Assembly (NCBI GenBank): GCA_001247695.2
Contig: LGRX02003719.1
Location: forward strand, 1 to 64,000
DNA from: Cymbomonas tetramitiformis
Lineage: Eukaryota > Chlorophyta > Pyramimonadophyceae > Pyramimonadales > Pyramimonadaceae
Length of the DNA stretch: 64,000 nt
Direction of reading: 5' to 3'
Shown: positions 11,674 through 21,545 of the stretch, piece by piece
How the letters are laid out: every line of letters begins with the position of its first letter
Position numbering within the stretch: position 1 is the first letter of the stretch
The notes under the pieces: generated by a model
What the model was told of the DNA's origin: nothing
Databases searched by the model: none
The model's input: the letters and a program-made list of their open reading frames with translations, nothing else
Made by a program: the position numbers and the translations under genes

Positions 11674-11912
11674 TTCTTGGAATGTATAGGGAGCTGTGGT
11701 GAGTCCTGACGGAGACCCCTAGGCCAACACTGGACTGCTGACTGATCTGTAGGCTCGTGCTGTGACACACGCTGTGTCACAGGTAGGCTAGACTCCGTTA
11801 CCGTTGCGAGACCGTTCGGGGTATATCTAGCTTAGGGTTTATATTATTAAGAGAGTTTATCCAGACACAGTTCGAGACCCTCTGATATCTAGTGAACTAG
11901 GATATTCCGGTA
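11674..11912 (+). repeat. Left LTR of the inner element
   Basis: About 239 bp, matching 15520-15763 and 29296-29561. It carries the shared words GGACTGCTGACTGATCTGTA and TCTAGCTTAGGGTTTATATT. Confidence 0.72.
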
Positions 11913-12305
11913 GGTCGTGGCCCCATCCACGCTATATTCCACATTGCTTTTGGCCATGATTGGCTAAAACAGCCGCTTTGGTAGGTGGTGCGCACCGGCG
12001 CGTTTGGGTGCGCGTGGGAAATTTGGGATGAGCAGCTTTTGAGTATTTGATCGGCGGCTATGGGGGTTCGACCTGGATCGGACTTTGTCGACGCAATGTC
12101 CTTGTACGGTTTTCTCTTTGCCTTGATCCAGCAATCTACCGTTTCTTGGGCTGGTGACTGCAGCACCTTCGACCTCGACTTCGTCTTCCAGTGCCCCTCG
12201 CTGCCATGGTTTTACCGCTCTTCGCATGGCTGTGTACTCGCATTCTCCCCACGCCGCTACCCTTACGCGCCCCAGCGTACCACCTCCCATCAGGCTCTCT
12301 ACGTG

Positions 12306-13560
12306 ATGGTTTCTACGAGATCCAAAAGGTCCCTTATGAGGGACTCCGACATCGATGCCTCTCTGAGGCTGACCGACGCGGTGCGCAACACGCCGACGGT
12401 CAAAACCCCGACTTTTGCGTATCCCGCACCTACTTCCAACGAGGACGCCGACGTTGCCACCAGGAAGTATTTGCAGGAGCAGTCCAAGCTCGTTGACGAG
12501 ATCTACAAGCAGCGGCTGCATCGGTCTTGGGCCAAGGGTATCCGCGAGGATATCCTTGGGGACAAGAAGCATTATTTCAGCGGCACGGCTGACGGGAACC
12601 TCCTCTCCGACATGGTGGTGCAGCTTCGTACGGAGTTCGCGTCCGCTGGACTGGAGCTGGCCTCGTTCGATCTGCTGGACGAGCCTATGGCTCTGGTGGT
12701 GAGCAAAGTCAACGGCTTGCTCTACGACGTGCTCCAGCTGGTCATCGAGAAACACAACAACGCCCACGTCTAGCTTACGGGGACGGACGCGTCTGCTGAC
12801 CGAGATGGACGGCGTGCTCTGGTGGACATCATCAAGCGCTGCGTTCCGGTGGCGTTGCGGGAGTCTTTCCAGCAAGAGCATGCGACTGTCAGCTATCCCG
12901 CCAACGTTGACCCGCAACCCGTTCTGGCTCGGGAGCAGCGTTTGGTGCGGGACAACAAGGCAGCTGACTGGACGCCCACCGAAGCCACCAGGAAGCTCAG
13001 CTTGTACACCCGGCTTGACCCAGTGTTCTACGCCGCGGTTAAGGTGCGCTATCCCATGGTGGCCGATCTTGCGACGGTTTCCCTCAGTGCCCTTCGCTCT
13101 CTGCGTGGTGGTTGAGATTTACCAGGCATGGGTGGCGACGGAGGCCGGGAAGGCTGCCCTGGCCAGTCCCTCTTCTGGTGGCGCGTCGGCTTTGCTCTCC
13201 AGCGACGAACACCAGGTGCTCCTCGGCAAGATCCAGGAGTTGACTGAGCTGGTGCAGCGGCAGTGCGGGGCGGCTCAGCCGGTGGTGCAGCGGCAGCGGG
13301 ATCCGCCGCAGCGGCAGCACGGGCAGCGGGATCCGCCGCAGCGGCAGCACGGGCAGCGGCCGCCGCAGGGACGCCAACCGCAGCGGCAGGGGCAGCCCCA
13401 GCGGGGCTTTCGCATGGGTGTGAACAACCCGCCCGCCGTGGGCTTCGATCGCAACGAGCAGCGGGCGAAACCGCTCTGTATTCGCTGCAAGAAATCCGGC
13501 AGGGAACATATCAACCCCCTATGGCCGGTCTGTGGCCGTACGATGAGGGTTGTGGCCGAG
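12306..13560 (+). pseudogene. Gag-like gene of the inner LTR element (broken)
   Basis: Starts MVSTRSKRSLMRDSDID. The frame runs to an in-frame TAG at 12771-12773, resumes in the same frame to about 13110, then must shift +1 to continue through EIYQAWVATEAGKAAL. A Gln/Arg/Pro-rich repeat (DPPQRQHGQR twice) follows, then a CIRCKKSG segment that may be a degenerate nucleic-acid-binding knuckle. The same gag family recurs in minus orientation near 35.1-35.6 kb (MVSTRSTSSMASRQ) with a shared FSG...LL pattern. The stop and frameshift show this copy is dead. Confidence 0.6.
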
Positions 13561-13896
13561 GTTTGGCCGAGTGTGCTTTTGCTTGTTGGCCGAGACGAAT
13601 CATGTAAAATTTTGAAAATTAACCCGAAAATTTGCGGTTTTTATGATCTTCTCATACTTAAAATTAAAATTTTGCGCCTGCGGCGGGCAATTTTATATTT
13701 TGGCCGGGGTGGCCGAAACTTGGCCGATGGAATTTTTGAGTGTTGGCCGTACGACATAAAAGTTTGATATGTTCCCTGAAAATCCGGTAAGGAGCTTTAT
13801 CACTTCTACCGCGACTGCCCTCTTGGCGGTCGCCAACATTCCCCTGGCACGGCCGCAGCTTTCTGCATTCCCATCGACGACGAGGATGCGGAGGGC

Positions 13897-14739
13897 GTGC
13901 ACGCCCTCGCCATGTGTGCCGTGTTCCAGGAGGCAGCGGATGAGGGGGCGGACGCCTTTGCCCGTGCGGCGACGGTGTACGGCCCGCCAGCGGTGCTTTG
14001 CGGGGGCGTTGTAGGGGGCATTGACGTGTCCGCCTACGGCTTCTCCGTGGACGCGGTGCCACCAGTGACGGGGACGCCCGGTGAGGACATCCTCCAACGG
14101 CTGGACGACCTCGCGGCGGAGGTCAACGCGGCCGTTGAGCCTAAGGTACATTACACTCACGCCTCCTTCCTGCCGTCTAGGGGCGTTGACACGCAGGCTT
14201 CGGCTCTGGTGTGTGACCCTGCCGAGGCAGGTGACACACCGGAGAAGCAGGTTCCGGCAGGTGGTGCGGCGGCATCGGCATCCGCCGTGCCGGCCCCTGC
14301 TATGCCCGTCCTGGAGGACGAGGAGGAGCTCCTGAAGCTCTACGGCTACGGCGAGCCCGTGTCCCTTCAATCGGCACGGGTGACCACTACGGCGAACACG
14401 GACGGTGAGTTCAAGGGCATTGTGGAGAATGTCAACCACGCCGCGGTTGTGCCGGTCGACCTGACTGGCTACGACACGGATGACCTCCCCGATGGTAGCT
14501 TCAGGCTGAGACCGCAGGCTGTCTTGGCGGATCACGCGCGCCAGCCGCGGGCTCCTGCCATTTCGGCGAATCATGCGTCGGAGCCCGCAGCCCACGCACC
14601 TCCCTCTGGTGGTGCCCTTGGGGATTGGCGTGACGGTGCTCACCGCACCTCTGGTTGCGGCAAGCCACCATGGGGCTTCCCCGCTCAGCCGGGTATGGGA
14701 TGTGGGGGATGCCCTTCCTTCTTTCCTTCATTCTCTTGA
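13897..14739 (+). CDS. Second open region of the inner LTR element, unknown function
   Basis: A 280-codon frame rich in Ala, Pro, Val and Asp. It is recognisably conserved with 27810-28525 of the truncated copy: VDLTGYDTDD is identical in both, as are DGEF and the KPPWGFP motif. Conservation between copies suggests it was once translated, perhaps as a spacer after gag. No protease, RT or integrase motif is present. The first Met is arbitrary and the real frame may begin further upstream. Confidence 0.45.
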   Translation: MHALAMCAVFQEAADEGADAFARAATVYGPPAVLCGGVVGGIDVSAYGFSVDAVPPVTGTPGEDILQRLDDLAAEVNAAVEPKVHYTHASFLPSRGVDTQASALVCDPAEAGDTPEKQVPAGGAAASASAVPAPAMPVLEDEEELLKLYGYGEPVSLQSARVTTTANTDGEFKGIVENVNHAAVVPVDLTGYDTDDLPDGSFRLRPQAVLADHARQPRAPAISANHASEPAAHAPPSGGALGDWRDGAHRTSGCGKPPWGFPAQPGMGCGGCPSFFPSFS

Positions 14740-15519
14740 TTTCAGTCATGGGAGTGGGAGCTGCCACCTTCACGGTGGCCAACGAAACCGACCTTCTGCA
14801 GGTGTCGGATGAGGAGGCACCGCTTGTTACGGTGCCGTGTGCTATTCCACCTCGTCTCCACCGGCGGGAACAGGGGCGGCAGGGCCTATATATGGCTCCG
14901 GTGCCGTGGCATCCCGGGCCGCCGCCGCCTGCCGTGTTATTATTTTTGAGGACGGTCTTCCGCTGTCGCCGGCATCGTCTTCAGATGACGAGGCCCCACC
15001 GTCGAGCAGCACTTGGCAGCACCCCGGTGCGGTGCAGCCTCCCGTGATCGACGAATCAGCAACACCGACTCCGTCAAATTCTCTGGCGAATGATTTTTCA
15101 GTGATCGACACCTTACACTTTGGCCGCCCCGTATTGCTCCGCCGTGCTACTGCGGGCTACTACGGTGAACGATGTGGTGAAGGTGCTCCTCTGAACTTTG
15201 ACCCCGAGTAGATCTCCTTCTGGCTCTGGCAGTGCACCACTTTCTGGTGGTGTACTGAGATGTACTTTGACCTGGTTTGATTTACTTTGACACCTTTACA
15301 TTCTTCAATCTGACTTGCTGGTGCAGACTTTTTCAGTAGTTTAGCAGGACACTCAATTGCTTGTATGCTTTTGCTCTTGTACTAGCTAGAGGGTTCCAAT
15401 TTGTGTATCAGAATGGCACAGTTGGATTAGCAGTTAGGACCTGTCACCCTAGCTTCTGCCCTAGCAACTTACACTTCTGACTCTCCTAGCCAGTCACCAC
15501 CCACAGTGCTGGGGTGGTG

Positions 15520-15763
15520 TGCTGGAATCTGTATAGGGAGCCCTGACTGGGAGTCCCTATGACAGACCCCTAGGCCAACACTGGACTGCTGACTGATCTG
15601 TAGGCTCGTGTTGTGACACACGCTGTGTCACAGGTAGGCTAGACTCCGTTACCGTTGCGAGACCGTTCAAGGTATATCTAGCTTAGGGTTTATATTATTA
15701 AGAGAGTTTATCGAGACACATTTCGAGACCCTCTGATATCTAGTGAACTAGGATATTCCGGTA
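15520..15763 (+). repeat. Right LTR of the inner element
   Basis: Matches the left LTR and the copy at 29296-29561. It is preceded by the same internal 3' sequence as the latter (GCCAGTCACCACCCACAGTG). Confidence 0.72.
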
Positions 15764-15803
15764 CCTACTTTGACTTCGACATTTTACCACTGGTTACGAC
15801 CTG

Positions 15804-16154
15804 GTGGTGCCTGCTGGTACTTATGCACCACGCGCCAAACTTCGCTCCAACATTTTCTACATCGACAACGACACCACTGTGGACTTTGCGTCTGACATCG
15901 ACTTCGCCTCTCCGCATTCTCCACTTCCGCCCCACCCGTCCCTTGGCCGCCATGTAGTGGTGTGTGGTGGTGTTATCACCACCGCCCACTCTCGCTCCAA
16001 TTCCCCAATCTTCGCCCTTGCTGAGTGCGACGCGTCCGTTGCGCACGCTGACCGCATTCTTCGCCTCTCACCGCCTCGCCATCTCTGCGCCGACGAGTTT
16101 CTTTCGGTGGTGCCGGACCACTTGCCGTTGTGGCCTCGCACAGGCGTTGGTTGA
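15804..16154 (+). CDS. Short open region of the outer LTR element, unknown
   Basis: 116 codons beginning MVPAGTYAPRAKLRSN, with a stop at 16152-16154. It lies between the inner element and the right LTR of the outer element, so it is the surviving 3' part of the outer element's interior. It shares only loose composition with other retroelement tails in the window. No domain was recognised and coding status is uncertain. Confidence 0.3.
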   Translation: MVPAGTYAPRAKLRSNIFYIDNDTTVDFASDIDFASPHSPLPPHPSLGRHVVVCGGVITTAHSRSNSPIFALAECDASVAHADRILRLSPPRHLCADEFLSVVPDHLPLWPRTGVG

Positions 16155-16321
16155 TTGCTTGATGTTGCAGAGACTGCGGGCCCCAAGCCCTAGATTGAAA
16201 ACCTTAATTGGCACGTCACGAGTTCACTAGTAGCTAGCAGACATTACATTTCTTCTAACCGCCTGTCCGGGAGTACCGACTAGCCCTGCAGTGCACCTCC
16301 CACCTTCGGGGCGAGGTGGTG

Positions 16322-16573
16322 TCATGGGAACACTGACTTTCACCCCCCATAAGGGGGGAGGTCTGGGGTGCCCTGTGTCACCCCTCGCCTACTCGGATGT
16401 CACTTGCAGTGCCTGCTGTTTGCTCCGCTCGTGTGTCACGGTCCGTCCGCCAGCTTAAACTCAATTATAATCTTTCAGTTTAATCCGACTTTAGCCGAAC
16501 CGAAACCCTACCTCACTGCCTTTACATTTTCCAGTGCAAGCATATATATTCTATATTATCTGCTTTCACATCA
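16322..16573 (+). repeat. Right LTR of the outer element (empty site for the solo LTR)
   Basis: 252 bp. At 16396-16400 it shows the uninterrupted GATGT that is duplicated around the solo LTR in the left LTR. Confidence 0.78.
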
Positions 16574-16654
16574 CGTTTCTCCGCCTTGGACGGAACGATA
16601 CTGTGACTGACTTATTGTTGTGTTATGTGCAAGGATTGCGGAAGTGTTACCATA

Positions 16655-18371
16655 ATGTATACATCTGTAATATATTTCACTCGCACCCATGAAATTGAAA
16701 TTGATATTTTTTCATGGTGTTCTGTGAATGAAGATATGTGCATGGCCATCATTTGGGGTTTTACTGATTGAAACCCATGATAAACATACCAAACCCTAAT
16801 ACTTATATGTAGATTTATCAATAGTGACTTGCAGTCAGTTAAGTGATAACTTGTCAGTTGATTTATTACTTACTCAGGACTGTCAATTCCTTAGATAACC
16901 TTAGCTAATAGCTTCAGGCGAGATCACTCCTCGGTTCGGTCGCCTGTCCTTGGCTGTTGATCACGTAGCCTACCCACGAATGGGTCTGCTGGAGGTCTTC
17001 TTTATCTCTTCGGATCCATGACAATACGTTGGATGGTAGTGCCATCCAGATACTACGTAACTTGAGCAAATGCTCATAGTAATCAGGTAATTATCATTTA
17101 CTTAGGCATATGGCGGTGCACTGGAAGAGTATCAAAATGATATCTCCAGTTTCTAAGTAAATCAGAACAATGCTTGAACAATTAGAGCAGTGTCTGTTTA
17201 AATACCTATATCAGCTACATCACTGTCAAGATGAGTTCTGATCTGTGGGATTTATTGAAATATGCTTTGAAGTGACCAGGGTCTGAATCAACTGTCAGAA
17301 TGCATAGAAGATAATGGTGTTGCTCCAGCGATAGAGTGAAAGGGGCATGGGCAGTGTTCAACAGTGACCAGCACTTTTGTGAACATTGTATACTGCCTTC
17401 GGGTCTGGAGATATTCTCCATCCAGCCCTTCAGCATGTGGATTGATCCTGTTCCCTTATCTATCGCCATCACTGACATCCAACACGCACATGTGTTTGTT
17501 GGATGGTATCTATGCATCATACATGTGATGTTGATTTATACTTGATCATATACACTTAGTGACTCAGTGCAATGTCAGCATACATAGTAATGTCAGTGAC
17601 TTATGAATTGTGCAGGTACTTACTGATTTAGTACACTTAAGCAAATTTATAGTGATTAATCATACAAGTTAGTCTGTATACCACTGGACAGCATATAGCA
17701 AGTATGATGCATATCAATATAGTTAGTATATTGTTGTAATCCTGCACTTCTCATCATGATGGATGATGAGTTGAATGGTATATTTTCACAAGTGGCTCCG
17801 GTGGGTATTCCATCGTGATCAACAGGAGAACAATTATCCCATCCCAAATCCTCCGTCAGGGATAACTGAGCTAATTCCTGTCTTAATGACCAAGACTGGC
17901 ACCTTATACCATTTGGATTTCAATATAGCCTATACTTTCAAGATCTAGCATGTAAATGTGATATGCATGTTGCATTGTGATATAAGTGTATTGCTGGATA
18001 AACCCCCGGTTCCATGGGGTACAAGCCCATGGTCGGTTAGGCGCGGACAGATCGCCATCGAATCGATCAACATAACTACACGATGGTTTACAGATAAGCC
18101 CTTACTTTTTAATCCTCTGCAAATACATCTATGTTGCACTGTTGGTATATGCATGTGCATGCCAACCGTTATCGTGATCAGGCTGGTATGCATATGTGCA
18201 TGTATGCTAGATTTATATGATCGGGTTAATTATTATCACAGTGTAATTGGGTGAACAAGTTACAGTATATGTAGCAAGTTGCAGTATGTGATAGTGAGTT
18301 GCTAGCAGTATGTGATAGTGATAAGTAGGATAAGTTTGATAAGTGGGATAATGACAAAAGTTATCACACTA
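16655..18371 (-). mobile_element. Leader region of a second gypsy element (fragment 1)
   Basis: Similar to 48830-50060, the leader between LTR and gag of the gypsy element at 40967-51633. Shared words include GCCTTCGGGTCTGGAGATAT and ATCGCCATCACTGACATCCA. No gag-pol is attached on the left; instead the sequence joins the 31-kb-type repeat. The fragment is interrupted at 18372 by the CACTA-like element and continues at 24991. No coding sequence is seen here. Confidence 0.65.
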
Positions 18372-18592
18372 CCCTACGTTTCTAGACGCGTGCAATACAT
18401 CGTATTGAACACATATTGCAGGCATATTGTTCAACATAGTATTGCAGTGAGCCCTCATGTATTGGAGACATATTGAAGTTTTGATGCAGAGAGTTATTTC
18501 AATATGCCTTCAACATATGTGTAGTATAGGGTTGGAGACATGCACCATGCATGTCGCAGACAATATGAAGGCATGTTGCAGGCATGTTGCCC

Positions 18593-18810
18593 ACAATCAT
18601 ATTGTATACATATTGTAAGTCAACATTCAATATGTTGGATACATACTGCGGACCTATTGCATACGTATTGAACATACAAATTCAATATGGTGTATATATA
18701 TTGCGGACCTATTGCATATGTATTGAAACGGAAAATTCAGTATGTCGGATACATATTGCGGACCTATTGCATACGTATTGAACATACAAATTCAATATGC
18801 CCTACAAAAT
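18593..18810 (+). repeat. 55-bp tandem array, left subterminal part of the CACTA-like element
   Basis: GCGGACCTATTGCAT recurs at 18648, 18703 and 18758, an exact 55-bp period. Each unit also carries GTATTGAA and ATTCAATATG. Confidence 0.85.
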
Positions 18811-18814
18811 AGGG

Positions 18815-19365
18815 ATTATTCCAAAGGCTTGGACGGCACCATTCCGGGCGCCCGGAACCGTCCTGAAAATATTTGGTAAAATTCCAAGCCTTTGGAAACC
18901 GCCAGGAATTGCAAGGTGAAGCTTTGGGTTTTTCCCTAGGAGTCCTATGGGGTTCCAAGCCGATGGTCCTACGGGGTTCCAAGGGGCTGGACCGAAATTT
19001 GTTAGTCCAATGGGTCCTGGTCGATTCCAAGCCGTTGGACCTATGTCCTCGGATTACGTATGACCGAAGTCGTCGGTCCAAGGCGGTTCCAACGGTTTGG
19101 AATTCATTTTGGACAATTCCAAGCCTTTGGAACTTTCCAGTCTGAGGTCGGCAGTCTGAAATCGGAGGTTCAACGGCTTGGAACCCCATTGGACCGGTCT
19201 CCGCGCAGCACGGGCGTGGTTTCAAAAGATTCCAAGCCTTTGGAACTTGCTAGTACGAGTAATGAAGCTCGAACCCGGAGGCTCAACGGCTTGGAACCCC
19301 ATTGGACCGGTCTCAGCGCAGCACGTGCGAGGGTTTCAAAAGATTCCAAGCCCTTGGACCTTGTT
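18815..19365. repeat. Block of palindromic TTCCAAGCC(T/G)TTGGA words
   Basis: About ten variants of TTCCAAGCCTTTGGAA, itself near-palindromic, occur in about 550 bp. A tandem duplication of about 110 bp (19168-19258 and 19279-19374) shares GGCTTGGAACCCCATTGGAC. The block separates the two 55-bp arrays. Its base composition differs from the AT-rich arrays around it. Confidence 0.7.
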
Positions 19366-19370
19366 AGTAC

Positions 19371-19600
19371 GTATGTTGGATATATATTGCGGACCTATTG
19401 AATATGTATTGAAACGGAAAATTCAATATGTTGGATACATACTGCGGACCTATTGCATACGTATTGATTATACAAATTCAACATGTTGTATATATATTGT
19501 GGACATATTGCATATGTATTGAAATAAAAGTTGCCTATGTTGGATATATACTATAGACCTATAGCATACATATTGTACATTTGTAACATGCAGTGTGTTC
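19371..19600 (+). repeat. Second 55-bp array of the CACTA-like element
   Basis: Units start at 19389, 19444 and 19499 (55-bp period), with the same consensus as the array at 18593-18810. Confidence 0.85.
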
Positions 19601-19811
19601 ACTATGTATCCACTATGCGTATGCTATACGAGATAAACAAAATAAGAATAGTAGGGAACACTCGAGCATCTTTACTACGATTAACATGTATCTAGCTAGG
19701 CACAAAGGAATGCGAATGGGACTATCAAATTTTATCATACCAATACACAAAATAATGTTCTACTCGTGCACTTTCTATTTACAAGATGCCAACCTAAAAT
19801 CAATGTATTCA

Positions 19812-20239
19812 TCTAGAACGCTTGACGGGATGCTTGAAGTTGACGTTGTACTCGAGGCGGTCGATTTTCTCCATCTTGCTTTGCTCCGAAACAACCGATC
19901 TAAAATGGAAAGTAAAGAGCCAACACTTAGTAAAAAAGCGGAAATGCACAAAATAACATTCTATTGAAAACATAAAGGACTGATCAACCTAGCATGTTTG
20001 AAGGGATGCTTGAAGTTGACGTTGTACTCGAGGCGGTCGATTTCCTCCATTTCGCCCTCCTCGAAAACAGCCAATCTGAAAAGGAAAGTAAAGAGCCAAC
20101 ACTTAGTAAAAAGCGGAAAAGCACAAAATAAACCTTTATTGAAAACATAATTAACAATCGAGCAACCTCAAATAAATGCGAATATGAACGCGAGATGAAA
20201 ACCTAATATGACTTCGCCACGCGAACGTTTTCAGCGGAT
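19812..20239 (-). CDS. Tandemly repeated 3'-terminal exons of a minus-strand gene in the CACTA-like element
   Basis: Three candidate terminal exons read on the minus strand. Each has a pyrimidine-rich AG acceptor and starts AT(C/T). The one at about 20203-20239 ends SAENVRVAKSY-stop. The middle one (about 20008-20075) reads EEGEMEEIDRLEYNVNFKHP. The last (about 19812-19880) reads EQSKMEKIDRLEYNVNFKHP and ends VKRSR-stop. The last two are about 180 bp apart and nearly identical, including the intron sequence between them. Upstream exons would lie to the right (20.3-20.7 kb) but could not be assigned. CACTA elements often carry a second regulatory gene (as tnpA in En/Spm); that role is only a guess here. 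Confidence 0.4.
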
Positions 20240-20818
20240 CTGAAAAACGAACGAAACCAACCAACTAACGTTTAGTAAAGAAGAAAGAAATTAGCAGTCG
20301 TCAACGAAAGAAGCAAATGAAAGTAACAGGGGGATGTGGAGTGAGTTGGATTTGAACCAACTATTTCGAATGCAAAGGACTCGCGGGAATTTCCCGTTCA
20401 CTCCTAATCAAAGTTTCACGCATGCCAAGTATGAGCGCGCGAAGCACACACAAAATAATACACACGCATAACCAAAACATGCACTGCAAACCAGTGTCAT
20501 ATTGCAACCTGTAAGAATTTCAAATATCACAGCACGCAACTCACTGGCGAGGCTGCTGCAACACTGCTGACGGCGAACTGTGAAGAGTGCAATAACGTGA
20601 GTTTGAACTTTACCGTTCAGAAAAATCGAAGTGCTCAAAAACTTTCCCTGCCGTTCAGAAGTCACATCGGATCGACTCGTCATCATGCGAGCACGATCGA
20701 CGATGACGACGATGATGACGATGCGATGTCTCAGACTCTCAGTGGCATTGCATCCGAGATAATCGACTTATCGAATTTTAATTATTAGTATGACTACAAC
20801 GCATATATTATCAATTCC

Positions 20819-20894
20819 ATCGTAATGGTCTAGTGGTTGGCCGCCGCTCTCACATGCCTGAGGTGATGGGTTCGAGTCCCACTGAAGGTTTTTT
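20819..20894 (+). tRNA. tRNA-derived sequence or SINE head with A box, B box and T6 terminator
   Basis: TGGTCTAGTGG (20826-20836) is a perfect Pol III A box and GGTTCGAGTCC (20869-20879) a perfect B box. TTTTTT follows at 20889-20894. The 5' half resembles tRNA-Glu. The acceptor stem pairs at only about 5 of 7 positions and the anticodon stem does not close, so a functional tRNA is unlikely. A pseudogene or a tRNA-derived SINE promoter fits better. Confidence 0.45.
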
Positions 20895-20899
20895 CCGAT

Positions 20900-21300
20900 C
20901 CATATTTGGGGTCATTTCCGGGGGACTTCTTGAGCATTTTGGGGGTACTTCTTGAGCATTTTGGGGGTTCGTCGCGACGGTTCGTCGAAAAGCTGACCTG
21001 GCACTTTTTCAATACATCTCCAATACGCCATTTCAATACGCCTGAAATCGCTAACGTATTGGAGTGAGCCCTCCCGTATTGAAGTAGTATTCAACAGATT
21101 CTCCTCTAAAAAGGTTTTTTTAATTTTTTGTAAAGGTCAATATGCGTGCAACCGTCTGCAGGGCTCAAGGCAGGGATCACTTCAATACGTGAGGGCTCAC
21201 TTCAATACGTGAGGGCTCAAGACCTTGAGCCCTGCCTTTAACCCCCCCTTTCAGTACCTGTATGCTGCGGAAGTGTTGACGTGAGCCCTAAAAAAGTTGA
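20900..21300. other. Spacer with short repeats inside the CACTA-like element
   Basis: Contains a 23-bp tandem repeat (core ACTTCTTGAGCATTTTGGGG, 20926-20970) and a repeated CAATACGTGAGGGCTCA. No coding frame was recognised. Confidence 0.5.
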
Positions 21301-21545
21301 AAAAACATGTTCTTCAATTCTGGTGAGACTTGTTATATGGACTCAGGAGCTATATTTTGCGACATAGCTTGTGTGCGTTTTTTTGTGGGGGGGGGTCCGA
21401 AAACCTTCTTTTGGGTTATTGCTTTACTTGAAAGATCCTTCAGCATATCGTCAATATGTCCGCAGTATATGTTCAACATATTACAGCATAGTTGCAGTAC
21501 ATTTTCGAAGGGTGATGGGCGTGGTAAAGGGGACTTCAATGCAGT

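Larger units (their letters stand above)
11674..15763 (+). mobile_element. LTR retroelement (inner) with MVSTRS-type gag, TSD CCTAC
   Basis: LTRs of about 240 bp (11674-11912 and 15520-15763) share long identical runs (for example CACACGCTGTGTCACAGGTA) and end GATATTCCGGTA. CCTAC is duplicated at 11669-11673 and 15764-15768. The interior carries a broken gag (12306-13560) and a second open region (13897-14739). No pol domain is recognised, so the element is probably non-autonomous. A truncated relative lies at 27810-29561. Confidence 0.7.
10694..16573 (+). mobile_element. LTR retroelement (outer), nested host for two further insertions
   Basis: Direct terminal repeats 10694-11124 (431 bp, 249 bp without the solo-LTR insertion) and 16322-16573 (252 bp) are nearly identical. 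Both start TCATGGGAACACTGAC and end CTTTCACATCA. The 5-bp duplication CGTTT flanks the element at 10689-10693 and 16574-16578. A G-rich tract (GGGGCGAGGTGGTG) just before the right LTR is a likely polypurine tract, so the element reads on the plus strand. Most of the interior is occupied by a nested LTR element. No reverse transcriptase is visible, so it is non-autonomous or decayed. Confidence 0.75.

Noticed and set aside
12191..14643. Long minus-strand and alternate-frame open regions across the LTR element interior
   Set aside because: GC-rich shadows of the gag and spacer frames; their residues are Arg/Pro/Gly-biased and not conserved in the second copy.
20819..20890. Functional tRNA (Glu, Val or Gly)
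   Set aside because: Promoter boxes are perfect, but the acceptor and anticodon stems do not pair for any of these anticodons.
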